Source of the DNA: SIG440 sp045579055
GTDB taxonomy: Bacteria; Bacillota; Clostridia; Monoglobales; Monoglobaceae
DNA: 12,794 bases
Assembly (NCBI GenBank): GCA_045579055.1
Contig: JAZNLK010000122.1
Location: forward strand, 1-12,794
Direction of reading: 5' to 3'
Positions 1-6,399 of this stretch are shown here, piece after piece. The notes under the pieces were generated by a model that was given only the letters and a program-made list of their open reading frames with translations, searched no databases and was not told where the DNA came from. Position numbers and translations under genes: made by a program. How positions within the stretch are numbered: the first letter of the stretch is position 1; the number at the start of each line of letters is the position of its first letter.

Positions 1-862
1 GCTGGTTGTGGTCGGTTGCGATGTTCGTTGTTGTGAATATTGGTGCAAGCTCGTGCTGTGCAGGAGCCGCTTCGTTGTGCTTTGTTTTTGCCAGGATTCC
101 CAGTTTCCAGAGCTCCTCGTCAAGCTCCTTCATATATGCCGAAACTCTGGGCTTCAGGTGTCCAAAGTAGTGGTCTTCCATTTCCTGACCCTTTGGTGCA
201 GGTGCTCCGAAAAGGGTTCTGCGGCAGTATACCAAATCTTTTCTCTTCTTATATATATCTCTGTCAATAAGGAAGTATTCCTGCTCGGGACCTACGGTGG
301 ACACAACACGTGTCACGTCTTCCTTGCCGAAAAGCTTCAATATTCTGAGTGCCTGTTTGTTGATTGCTTCCATTGAACGGAGGAGTGGTGTCTTTTTGTC
401 CAAGGATTCGCCGCCGTAGGAACAGAAGGCTGTGGGAATACAGAGGGTTCCGTCCTTGATGAATGCGTATGAGGTGGGGTCCCATGCGGTGTAGCCTCTG
501 GCTTCAAATGTTGCACGGATTCCGCCGGAAGGAAAGGAGGAGGCATCGGGTTCGCCCTTTATAAGCTCCTTGCCCGAAAATTCCATAATAATGGTGCCGT
601 TTTTGCCGGGAGTGATGAAACTGTCGTGCTTTTCTGCGGTAATACCGGTCATGGGCTGGAACCAATGAGTGAAGTGGGTTGCGCCCTTTTCAATTGCCCA
701 ATCCTTCATTGCGGCAGCAATAATATCCGCAACATCTCGGTCAAGACTGACGCCATTATTGATAGTTTGCTTCAACGCACGGTAAATTTCCTGAGGAAGA
801 CGTTCTTTCATAACGGTTTCGTTAAAGACCATACTTCCAAAAAGTTCGGGGATGTTTTTCAA
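1..862 (-). CDS. glnN: Glutamine synthetase type III, N-terminal 287 codons (C-terminus beyond left edge)
   Basis: Glutamine synthetase makes glutamine from glutamate, ammonia and ATP and is the main entry of ammonia into metabolism. The frame reads leftward out of the window. It shows hallmarks of the large type III family: FGSMVFNE near residues 8-15, KHDSF at 78-82, the glycine/aspartate-rich stretch MEFSGKELIKGEPDASSFPS at 93-112, GPEQEYF at 191-197 (a probable active-site glutamate region) and HNEAAPAQHELAPIF at 262-276. Family members are usually about 700 residues, so well under half is visible. The start is a TTG at 860-862: an in-frame TGA lies five codons upstream, and GAGGAGG (870-876) sits 7 bases before it. 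A consensus promoter and a leader hairpin precede it. No frameshift is seen. Identification is firm; only the start residue and the missing end are uncertain. Confidence 0.95.
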   Translation of the reverse strand, partial: MKNIPELFGSMVFNETVMKERLPQEIYRALKQTINNGVSLDRDVADIIAAAMKDWAIEKGATHFTHWFQPMTGITAEKHDSFITPGKNGTIIMEFSGKELIKGEPDASSFPSGGIRATFEARGYTAWDPTSYAFIKDGTLCIPTAFCSYGGESLDKKTPLLRSMEAINKQALRILKLFGKEDVTRVVSTVGPEQEYFLIDRDIYKKRKDLVYCRRTLFGAPAPKGQEMEDHYFGHLKPRVSAYMKELDEELWKLGILAKTKHNEAAPAQHELAPIFTTTNIATDHNQ

Positions 863-910
863 AGAGATTCCTCCTCATTTATGTAAAGTAAAAATATGTA
901 AAAATCAGAT

Positions 911-940
911 GGGGCGCTGTGGGAATACCCACTGCACCCC
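911..940 (-). promoter_or_regulatory. Leader hairpin of glnN, possible attenuator
   Basis: The 30 bases 911-940 form one near-perfect hairpin in the glnN leader: a 5-bp stem GTGGG/CCCAC with a TATT loop, one A-A mismatch, then a further 7 bp rich in G-C with one G-T pair. On the minus strand the stem is followed after about six bases by TTTTT (900-904). This makes a weak terminator-like shape only about ten bases downstream of the predicted transcript start. The hairpin is directly visible; a role in nitrogen control is inference. The four-base loop does not fit the six-base loops recognised by ANTAR regulators. Confidence 0.5.
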
Positions 941-956
941 TCGCAAATACATACAA

Positions 957-985
957 AGTATACAATAATATGCGTGTTTTGTCAA
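957..985 (-). promoter_or_regulatory. Sigma-A type promoter of glnN
   Basis: On the minus strand TTGACA (980-985) is followed after exactly 17 bases by TATACT (957-962). Five of six -10 bases and all six -35 bases match consensus. Transcription would start near 950, giving a leader of about 88 bases before the TTG start of glnN. Confidence 0.8.
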
Positions 986-1006
986 TGAAATTAAAAAAAA
1001 TATAAC
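979..1006 (+). promoter_or_regulatory. Candidate distal promoter of rpsT
   Basis: TTGTCA (979-984), 16 bases, TATAAC (1001-1006); five of six matches in each box. Its -35 box lies over the -35 box of the leftward glnN promoter (980-985), so the two divergent promoters overlap physically. Confidence 0.5.
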
Positions 1007-1022
1007 AAATTTAAAAAAATGC

Positions 1023-1051
1023 TTGATTTTTTGAAAAAGATGTGGTATTAT
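1023..1051 (+). promoter_or_regulatory. Proximal promoter of rpsT with extended -10
   Basis: TTGATT (1023-1028), 17 bases, TATTAT (1046-1051), preceded by TGG that makes an extended -10 element. The start of transcription would fall near 1058, giving a short leader of about 40 bases. Confidence 0.6.
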
Positions 1052-1096
1052 ACTTAGAGTTGACTTGAAAAACAGTTTATAAGTGGAGGTGAAATC

Positions 1097-1357
1097 ATGC
1101 CTAACATTAAATCAGCTAAAAAAAGAGTTAAGGTTATTGCTACAAAGACATTGCAGAACCAGATGGTTAAGTCACAGCTCAAGACTGCTATAAAGAAGTT
1201 TGAAGCAGCTCTCTCAGAAGGCAAAGATGCAGCCTCTGTTGCATATGCTGCTGTTGTTAAGAAGACAGACCAGGCTGTTGCTAAGGGTATTCTTCATAAG
1301 AATACTGCTGCTCGCAGAAAGAGCCAGTATGCAGCTGCAATGAACAAGATTGCGTAA
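1097..1357 (+). CDS. rpsT: 30S ribosomal protein S20 (bS20)
   Basis: S20 is a small helical protein of the 30S subunit that binds 16S rRNA and helps assembly. The 86-residue product has the usual length and the family's typical composition. It opens MPNIKSAKKRVKV, then has a lysine- and alanine-rich helical body with LKTAIKKFEAAL near residues 28-39, and a C-terminal GILHKNTAARRKSQ near 64-77 with the conserved rRNA-binding basic cluster. GGAGGTG at 1085-1091 gives a strong ribosome site six bases before the ATG. The gene stands alone between its own promoters and a hairpin terminator, divergent from glnN and upstream of tRNA-Trp. Nothing unusual is seen in the protein. Confidence 0.97.
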   Translation: MPNIKSAKKRVKVIATKTLQNQMVKSQLKTAIKKFEAALSEGKDAASVAYAAVVKKTDQAVAKGILHKNTAARRKSQYAAAMNKIA

Positions 1358-1372
1358 GTTTTTGCATAAAAG

Positions 1373-1414
1373 GAGTGCGCTGAAGAAATAGCGCTTTGGC
1401 GCACTCTTAATTTT
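1373..1414 (+). terminator. Probable terminator of rpsT
   Basis: GAGTGCGC (1373-1380) pairs with GCGCACTC (1399-1406), giving an 8-bp stem with an 18-base loop. TTAATTTT follows. The T run is interrupted, so read-through into tRNA-Trp is possible. Confidence 0.7.
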
Positions 1415-1425
1415 AACTCAAATAT

Positions 1426-1501
1426 AGGGGTATAGCTCAGTTGGTAGAGCAGCGGTCTCCAAAACCGCGTGCCGTGAGTTCAAGTCTTACTACCCCTGCC
1501 A
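1426..1501 (+). tRNA. trnW: tRNA-Trp, anticodon CCA
   Basis: The 76 bases fold as a full cloverleaf: acceptor AGGGGTA/TACCCCT, D arm GCTC/GAGC, anticodon stem GCGGT/ACCGC with loop CTCCAAA, variable loop GTGCC, T arm GTGAG/CTTAC with one G-T pair and loop TTCAAGT. The discriminator is G and the terminal CCA is encoded (1499-1501). The anticodon CCA at 1459-1461 reads the tryptophan codon UGG. No separate promoter is obvious, so it may depend on read-through from rpsT. Pieces of this gene recur downstream at 1552-1580 (inverted) and 1725-1744 (direct). Confidence 0.95.
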
Positions 1502-1504
1502 AAC

Positions 1505-1532
1505 AAAAAGACATCCATCGGGTGTCTTTTTT
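1505..1532 (+). terminator. Terminator directly after tRNA-Trp
   Basis: AAAAAGACATCC (1505-1516), loop ATC, then GGGTGTC followed by six T (1520-1532). The stem has one T-G pair and the T run is uninterrupted, as expected of an intrinsic terminator. It lies three bases after the encoded CCA. Confidence 0.8.
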
Positions 1533-1551
1533 GTTTAGTATGAAGTAACGG

Positions 1552-1580
1552 GACTTGAACCCACGAAAGCACGCGGTTTT
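1552..1580 (-). repeat. Inverted partial copy of the tRNA-Trp 3' half
   Basis: On the minus strand, 1569-1580 reads AAAACCGCGTGC, identical to tRNA-Trp positions 1461-1472. After three extra bases (TTT), 1552-1565 reads CGTGGGTTCAAGTC, matching tRNA-Trp 1473-1486 with a single A-to-G change. The sequence continues leftward with an acceptor-like TACTTCA (1541-1547) that differs from tRNA-Trp. The 5' half of a tRNA is absent, so this is not a working tRNA gene. It could be a decayed copy of the neighbouring tRNA-Trp or the tail of another tRNA; the 12-base identity favours the first. Confidence 0.6.
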
Positions 1581-1720
1581 CCGCGTGTCCGTGCCGGAGC
1601 GTTAAGAAAACAGTTCGGTGAACTGTTTTTAGCGAAGGATTGCAAAATGCGTGAGCATTTTGGTGATTGTGTGAAACGCCGTGCGTTTCAACAATGATGC
1701 GAGACTTGCATCGCAAGTCT
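1569..1720. repeat. Chain of five tandem hairpins between tRNA fragments
   Basis: Five different inverted repeats follow one another: CACGCGG/CCGCGTG with loop TTTT (1570-1587); a 10-bp stem AAAACAGTTC/GAACTGTTTT with loop GGT (1607-1629); CAAAATGC/GCATTTTG with GTGA loop (1643-1662); TGAAACGC/GCGTTTCA with loop CGT (1672-1690), extendable by five further pairs past one bulged base; AGACTTGC/GCAAGTCT with loop ATC (1702-1720). All core stems are perfect and all loops are 3-4 bases. The stems differ from each other, so this is not a tandem repeat or a CRISPR array. No credible protein frame is present. The structures are visible directly; what the element does is unknown. Confidence 0.7.
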
Positions 1721-1724
1721 GCAG

Positions 1725-1744
1725 AAGTCTTACTACCCCTGCCA
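1725..1744 (+). repeat. Direct 20-base copy of the tRNA-Trp 3' tail
   Basis: Bases 1725-1744 repeat 1482-1501 of tRNA-Trp exactly, from inside the T loop through the discriminator base and encoded CCA, offset by 243 bases. Like the real gene, the copy is followed at once by a strong terminator hairpin. Such duplications of a tRNA 3' end are typical of site-specific integration at tRNA genes, but no integrase is in the interval. Confidence 0.9.
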
Positions 1745-1745
1745 C

Positions 1746-1780
1746 AAAAGAACAAGTCCCAAACGGGGCTTGTTCTTTTA
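1746..1780. terminator. Strong terminator after the duplicated tRNA tail
   Basis: AAAAGAACAAGTCCC (1746-1760), loop AAAC, GGGGCTTGTTCTTTT (1765-1779): 15 paired bases with one T-G pair, T-rich on both strands. An outer TGCCACA/TGTGGCA pair (1740-1746, 1784-1790) extends it and uses the CCA of the copied tRNA tail. It could stop transcription from both directions. Confidence 0.8.
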
Positions 1781-1795
1781 TTGTGTGGCAATAAA

Positions 1796-1858
1796 AATAA
1801 ACCACCTGCTGTGTCTACTTTTACTTGACAAGTGCAATTGGACGGGTGGATGTTTATT
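1796..1858 (-). terminator. Candidate terminator downstream of yqfO
   Basis: Read leftward, AATAAA and CCACC (from 1858 and 1849) pair with GGTGG and TTTATT (1806 and 1801 downward) around a roughly 38-base loop, with a 3-base bulge. T-rich sequence follows on the minus strand. It begins 10 bases after the yqfO stop. The long loop makes this a weak call. Confidence 0.35.
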
Positions 1859-1868
1859 ATGGTGAAAT

Positions 1869-2672
1869 TTATAACCCCCAATAAAATGGTTCTGCATCCG
1901 ATTTTTTGACTTCCAATTCGGGGAAGTGTGCTCCGAAGAATTCCTCAAGGAACTCGCAAATGATGTTCTCGGTCTCGAAATGTCCTGCATCAATCATATT
2001 AAGCCCCAGTTCATAGGCGGTCTGGGCGATATCGTGCTTCAGGTCGGCAGTGAGATACACATCTGCTCCCGAATGATATGCCGCATACATACCTTCTCTG
2101 CCGCCGCTTCCCGAACAGAGTGCGACGGTTTCCACGTCTTCGGACAAATCGCCGGAATATTTCAGTGCCGCACAACCAAGAACGGCTTTTACCTGTCGTG
2201 CAAAATCTTCAAGAGTCATGGGGAACTCCAGTGTTCCCACTCTTCCTATTGGCGAAAAGCTGTTCCCCTGACCGTCAACACATTCTTCGTTTGTGAAGGG
2301 TCTGATGTTTTCAAGCCCTATTTTCTGTGCCAGAAGGTCGTTCATTCCGCCATCGGTTTTGTCGAAATTTGTGTGCATACTGTAAATCGAAATATTGTTT
2401 CTGATTGCCGTGCGGATTATGCTTGAAACAGGGTCGTTTTCGGTAACTGAGCGAAGAGGTGTGAAAATCAGCGGATGATGCGACACAATAAGGTCGGCAT
2501 CGAAGTCCAGTGCACGGCGGAGGTTTTCGGTGGTCAGGTCAAGACATACAAAAACCCTTTCAATTATCTGTGTTTCGTCTCCCACCATAAGACCCACGTT
2601 GTCCCAGGGTTCTTTCAGTTCAGGTGGTGCGAAACGTTCCAGTTCAGTGATGATTTCGGATAATCTAATCAT
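1869..2672 (-). CDS. yqfO: Nif3-like dinuclear metal-centre protein (YqfO/YbgI family)
   Basis: The 267-residue product belongs to the NIF3/DUF34 family of cytosolic proteins that hold two metal ions; the biochemical function is not settled. Expected metal ligands are present: SHHPLIF with H65 and H66, MHTNFDKTDGG with D104, and DAGHFETE with H231 and E235. The length fits the short YbgI form; B. subtilis YqfO is longer because of a PII-like insert that is absent here. A GTG at 2681 would lengthen it by three residues, but AAGGAAG lies directly against that codon, whereas it is 9 bases from the ATG at 2672, so the ATG is preferred. It follows trmK by 21 bases on the same strand, the familiar yqfN-yqfO pairing, and is probably cotranscribed with it. 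Confidence 0.92.
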   Translation of the reverse strand: MIRLSEIITELERFAPPELKEPWDNVGLMVGDETQIIERVFVCLDLTTENLRRALDFDADLIVSHHPLIFTPLRSVTENDPVSSIIRTAIRNNISIYSMHTNFDKTDGGMNDLLAQKIGLENIRPFTNEECVDGQGNSFSPIGRVGTLEFPMTLEDFARQVKAVLGCAALKYSGDLSEDVETVALCSGSGGREGMYAAYHSGADVYLTADLKHDIAQTAYELGLNMIDAGHFETENIICEFLEEFFGAHFPELEVKKSDAEPFYWGL

Positions 2673-2693
2673 ATTTGACACTTCCTTTTATAA

Positions 2694-3374
2694 TCATTTA
2701 AGAATTTCAAGCAGGTTTGTCAGTTCCTGCAGTTCGTCTTTACTTTCGGTGCTATGTGCTTTTTTTAGGCCTTGGATGCGTTTGTTCAGCTTGTTCAGAA
2801 CAGCTGTTTTGTATCTTTCGTAAAGCTGCGGTGAGGTTTCCCGGAGACCTCTGCCCAGATAAATTTCCTTTTTGGTGTATGAGGTCTTACCCTGGGGTCT
2901 TGCAACAATTATATTATAAAGCTTTTCGTCTTCGGCTTCAAGGTATTCGGCGGTTATTTCGTAGCCACCGCAAGACAGATATTCACGTAGCTCCGGAACA
3001 GCTGTCATTGGCTGAAGTATCAGAACTTTTGCCGAGTCGGTGACCTCCCGTGAGTCTTCAAGGATATCACTGATAAGAATTCCGCCCATTCCTGCAATTA
3101 TAATAACCTCCGCATCTCCCGGCGAAAGGGTGGTGAGCCCCGACCCCAGACGCACTTGGATTTTATCCGCAAGCCCGTTTTTTCGGATATTCGCGTCTGC
3201 ACGCATAAGAGGACCTTTTTTTATGTCCGAGGCAATGGCACGGCCTGCAATGCCGCCCGCCGTCAGGACAATGGGGATGTATGCGTGGTCGGTTCCGATA
3301 TCTGCCGTGCAGTTGTTGACCGGCACGAGACTTGCAATTTTTCTTAATCTTGGGTTGAGGGAATTCTCGTTCAT
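2694..3374 (-). CDS. trmK: tRNA (adenine(22)-N(1))-methyltransferase TrmK
   Basis: TrmK (YqfN in Bacillus) uses S-adenosylmethionine to methylate N1 of adenine 22 in the D loop of certain tRNAs. The 226-residue product has the family pattern: an N-terminal PRLRKIASLVP helix, the cofactor-binding loop DIGTDHAYIP at residues 25-34, a Rossmann-type core, AGMGG at 94-98, LQPM near 120, and a helical, charged C-terminal tail from about residue 180, typical of the family's coiled-coil end. AGGAG sits six bases before the ATG. A consensus promoter lies about 50-80 bases upstream. The gene is the first of a leftward pair with yqfO and divergent from dgt. Confidence 0.93.
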   Translation of the reverse strand: MNENSLNPRLRKIASLVPVNNCTADIGTDHAYIPIVLTAGGIAGRAIASDIKKGPLMRADANIRKNGLADKIQVRLGSGLTTLSPGDAEVIIIAGMGGILISDILEDSREVTDSAKVLILQPMTAVPELREYLSCGGYEITAEYLEAEDEKLYNIIVARPQGKTSYTKKEIYLGRGLRETSPQLYERYKTAVLNKLNKRIQGLKKAHSTESKDELQELTNLLEILK

Positions 3375-3422
3375 TTTTCGCTCCTGATAAAAATTGTTGA
3401 TTCAAAATTATTATTTCATTTA

Positions 3423-3452
3423 ATTATATATATATATGGAATGTTTTGTCAA
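3423..3452 (-). promoter_or_regulatory. Promoter of trmK-yqfO
   Basis: On the minus strand TTGACA (3447-3452) and TATAAT (3423-3428) are both perfect consensus boxes, 18 bases apart. The spacer carries a TA alternating run (3425-3436). The predicted start is near 3416. No equally good rightward promoter for dgt is visible in 3375-3526. Confidence 0.85.
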
Positions 3453-3526
3453 CTAAAAAAAGGATTTTTCGCATAAATGCAGAAAAATATTCAAAGAAGC
3501 GATTTTGCGTAAGGTAAGGTGGAAAA

Positions 3527-4525
3527 ATGACAATAAGGGAAAGAATTGAAGAAAAAGAGAAATTTTATCTCAGCCCCTATGCTGTGTTCAGCTCGGAGAC
3601 CGCAGGCAGAGCCAAAAAGGAGGAACCAAGCGAGATTCGCACGGAGTTCCAGCGTGATCGTGACAGGATAATCCATTCAAAGGCATTCCGACGTCTGAAA
3701 CACAAAACTCAGGTGTTTCTTGCACCAATGGGTGACCATTACCGAACACGCCTCACCCATACTCTCGAGGTATCCCAGATTGCAAGAACAATTTCCCGTG
3801 CTCTTGGGCTCAACGAGGATTTGACAGAGGCCATTTCCCTTGGTCACGACTTGGGTCACACACCCTTCGGGCACGCAGGGGAGAGAACCATTGACCATCT
3901 TTGCCCCGAAGGCTTCCGCCATAATGAGCAGAGCCTCAGGGTTGTGAATGTTCTTGAACGCAAGGGGGGGCTTAACCTGACGGCAGAGGTTCGTGACGGA
4001 ATATTATGTCACACGGGGGACAAGCTGCCCCAGACCCTTGAGGGGAAGGTTATCCGTTTTGCCGACAAAATTGCATACATAAACCACGATATTGATGATG
4101 CGGTGAGGGGCGGTGTAATCACCGAGGAGGATATTCCCAGGGAGTTTTCAAAGGTACTGGGCAAATCCCATTCCGCAAGAATTGATTCCATGATAAAAAG
4201 CATAATAAGAGCCAGCGACAATAAGCCCGACATAACAATGGAGCCTGAGGTTTTTGAAGCAATGATGGGGCTTCGGAAGTTTATGTTTGAGAATGTTTAT
4301 CTCAATGATTACGCAAAAAACGAAGAAAAGAAGTCTTTCAACGTAATAAAGTCGCTTTTTGAGCTGTTTCTTGAAAAACCGGAGCTGATTTCCGACAAGG
4401 TTCGTGCAATCAGCTGCAGCGAGGATAATATGATTGTTGTCCGTGACCACGTTGCCGGTATGACCGACCGTTATGCCCTGAGCCTTTATGACAAGTATTT
4501 TGTGCCAAAGTCCTGGCGTGGTTAA
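3527..4525 (+). CDS. dgt: Deoxyguanosinetriphosphate triphosphohydrolase-like HD protein
   Basis: Dgt-type enzymes split dGTP (or other dNTPs) into the deoxynucleoside and triphosphate, trimming dNTP pools. The 332-residue protein carries the HD-domain metal site: RLTHTLE with H78, HDLGHTPFGH with H107 and D108, and RFADKIAY with D180. FRRLKHKTQV near residues 54-63, the region before H78 and RHNEQS near 130 are also typical. Its length matches the short dGTPase-like branch common in Firmicutes rather than the roughly 500-residue E. coli Dgt, so the true substrate may differ. AAGGTGG (3516-3522) lies four bases before the ATG. It heads the rightward dgt-dnaG-rpoD block and may be transcribed with them. 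Confidence 0.9.
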   Translation: MTIRERIEEKEKFYLSPYAVFSSETAGRAKKEEPSEIRTEFQRDRDRIIHSKAFRRLKHKTQVFLAPMGDHYRTRLTHTLEVSQIARTISRALGLNEDLTEAISLGHDLGHTPFGHAGERTIDHLCPEGFRHNEQSLRVVNVLERKGGLNLTAEVRDGILCHTGDKLPQTLEGKVIRFADKIAYINHDIDDAVRGGVITEEDIPREFSKVLGKSHSARIDSMIKSIIRASDNKPDITMEPEVFEAMMGLRKFMFENVYLNDYAKNEEKKSFNVIKSLFELFLEKPELISDKVRAISCSEDNMIVVRDHVAGMTDRYALSLYDKYFVPKSWRG

Positions 4526-4596
4526 GAAAATAATCAAGAAGAAAAAAGGAAACTTAAAAATTGTGTCGAATAATTAAATCGTAAGGTGGTGAGAGT

Positions 4597-6384
4597 TTGA
4601 AACAGTCGGTTGATTTTCAGGATTTTGTTGACGAAGTTCTTGAAAAAAATGATATTGTGGATTTGATTTCACGGTATGTGTCCCTGAAACGTGTGGGCAA
4701 CCGTTTTCAGGCTCTTTGTCCTTTGCATAACGACAAAAAGACACCGTCCTTCTCGGTTTCGCCGGACAAGCAGCTGTTCCATTGCTTTGGTTGTGGTGCA
4801 GGGGGGACGGCAATACACTTTGTGATGCAGAAGGAAAATCTGGATTTTATGGAAGCGGTGAAGTTCCTTGCGGAACGTGCAGGTGTTCCCGTTCCCGATT
4901 ACAGAAGTGCCGCAGAGCGTAACCGTGCGGCACAATTGCACGAAAAAAAGAAGCGGATGTATGCCATGAATGCGGAAGCAGGCAGATTCTTCCACGCACA
5001 ACTCAATGAACCCAAGAACAGGCAGGCACTTGACTATCTTTTGGGAAGAAAGCTCACCGAAAGCACAATCCGTCGTTTTGGTCTGGGCTATGCCCCCGAT
5101 TCCTGGTCGGCTCTGATTGATTTTATGAAGACCAAGGGCTACACCGAGGAGGAGCTTTGTGAAGCGGGACTTGCGGTGAAACGTGATAATGGCACGGTGT
5201 TTGATAAATTCCGTGACAGGGTTATGTTCCCCATACTTGACCTGAGAGGAAACGTCATTGCCTTTGGCGGACGAATTCTCGTGGACAAGGAAAACGCACC
5301 CAAATACCTCAATTCCCCTGAAACTCTGGTGTTCAAGAAAAAGGATAACCTTTTTGCAATGAATATTTCAAAGAATTCCAAAGAGGGGCAGTTCCTTTTG
5401 ATGGAAGGGTATATGGACGTTATTTCTCTTCACCAAAGCGGTTTTGACAATGCGGTGGCATCTTTGGGAACAGCCTTTACCCCACAGCAGGCGGAGCTTT
5501 TGAAACGATATGCCGACAAAGCGGTTCTTTGCTATGACTCGGACGAAGCCGGGCGGAAGGCAACCGACAAGGCGGGGGAAATCCTCAGAGAAGCAGGCAT
5601 AAAAACAAAGGTGTTGACCATAACAGACGGCAAGGACCCTGATGAATACATAAAAACCAAGGGTGCTGAGATGTTCGGGTTGCTTGTGGACAATGCGGAA
5701 AGCTTCATTGAGTATAAAATTCACAGCATTGAGAAAAAATATAATCTTGAGGATACTGTTGAAAAACTGGAATTTATTGAGCAAATTGCAAAAATCCTTG
5801 CCAATATAACCAACAATGTCGAAAGAGAAATTTATATAAAGAAGGTGGCACGGCAGACCGAGATTTCAGCCGACAGCATAAATGCTCAGGTGGTGGCGGT
5901 TGCCAGAAAAAAAGCTTCCTCGGACAAAACCCGTGAACAGCGGCGTGAGCGACGTGAGTTTGAGGAACGCACCGGCGGCAGGTCGGATCTTGACAAGATG
6001 CGGCTTTATAATGCGGAAAAGCTGATGTTGAATCTTATGTGCGAAAAGGAAGTGTTCCGTGGCGTCAATGAGCGGCTGAAGCCCGAGGATTTCACCGAGG
6101 GTCTTCATCGAAGGCTGGCGGAAATTATCTTTGAAATAATGGGCAAGGGCGAAAAAGTAAACCCCATGGCGGTGATTTCGCAATTTGACGAAAAAGATAT
6201 CGGAGCGGTTTCGGAAATACTTTCGGATGACAAGAATGTTGACAACAAGCTGGAAGCGGCACGGATGCCCTTTAAGATAATCTTGGGCTACAAGCAGAAG
6301 CAGGAGGACAAATCCTCTGCCGAGGCAGGAGACACCGCAAAGCTTCAGGAGATTATGGACAGATTGAAAAAGGATAAAAAGTAG
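4597..6384 (+). CDS. dnaG: DNA primase
   Basis: DnaG lays down RNA primers for the replication fork and works with the replicative helicase. The 595-residue protein shows the three-part layout: an N-terminal CHC2 zinc domain with C41, H44, C63 and C66; a TOPRIM catalytic core with EGYMD at 270-274 and YDSDEAG at 313-319, followed by DGKDPDEYIK near 344-353; and a C-terminal helicase-binding region from about residue 450. The start is TTG at 4597, supported by AAGGTGGTG at 4583-4591 and by the fit of MKQSVDFQDFVDEVLEKNDI to family N-termini. The 71 bases between dgt and dnaG show no terminator, so cotranscription is likely. rpoD begins 15 bases downstream. Confidence 0.97.
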   Translation: MKQSVDFQDFVDEVLEKNDIVDLISRYVSLKRVGNRFQALCPLHNDKKTPSFSVSPDKQLFHCFGCGAGGTAIHFVMQKENLDFMEAVKFLAERAGVPVPDYRSAAERNRAAQLHEKKKRMYAMNAEAGRFFHAQLNEPKNRQALDYLLGRKLTESTIRRFGLGYAPDSWSALIDFMKTKGYTEEELCEAGLAVKRDNGTVFDKFRDRVMFPILDLRGNVIAFGGRILVDKENAPKYLNSPETLVFKKKDNLFAMNISKNSKEGQFLLMEGYMDVISLHQSGFDNAVASLGTAFTPQQAELLKRYADKAVLCYDSDEAGRKATDKAGEILREAGIKTKVLTITDGKDPDEYIKTKGAEMFGLLVDNAESFIEYKIHSIEKKYNLEDTVEKLEFIEQIAKILANITNNVEREIYIKKVARQTEISADSINAQVVAVARKKASSDKTREQRRERREFEERTGGRSDLDKMRLYNAEKLMLNLMCEKEVFRGVNERLKPEDFTEGLHRRLAEIIFEIMGKGEKVNPMAVISQFDEKDIGAVSEILSDDKNVDNKLEAARMPFKIILGYKQKQEDKSSAEAGDTAKLQEIMDRLKKDKK

Positions 6385-6399
6385 GAAAGGCGAAAAAGA

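Noticed and set aside
8..886. Several open frames on the plus strand opposite glnN, such as 626-886
   Set aside because: All are shadows of the minus-strand glnN frame, whose motifs are unmistakable.
911..940. ANTAR-type attenuator or glutamine riboswitch before glnN
   Set aside because: The loop is four bases rather than six, only one hairpin is present, and the conserved bases of the glnA RNA motif are not apparent.
1569..1720. CRISPR array or tandem repeat
   Set aside because: The inverted repeats are five different sequences with no common direct repeat or regular spacing.
1502..1744. Complete integrative element at the tRNA-Trp gene
   Set aside because: The repeats fit an attachment site, but the interval is only 223 bases and has no integrase, excisionase or cargo gene, so only a remnant or minimal element can be claimed.
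1480..1881. 133-codon open frame on the minus strand across the tRNA-Trp and hairpin array
   Set aside because: It runs through the tRNA-Trp 3' end, both tRNA fragments, all hairpins and two terminators, and even translates the tRNA tail twice (GRGSKT). It has no credible ribosome site and looks like structured non-coding DNA that happens to lack stops.
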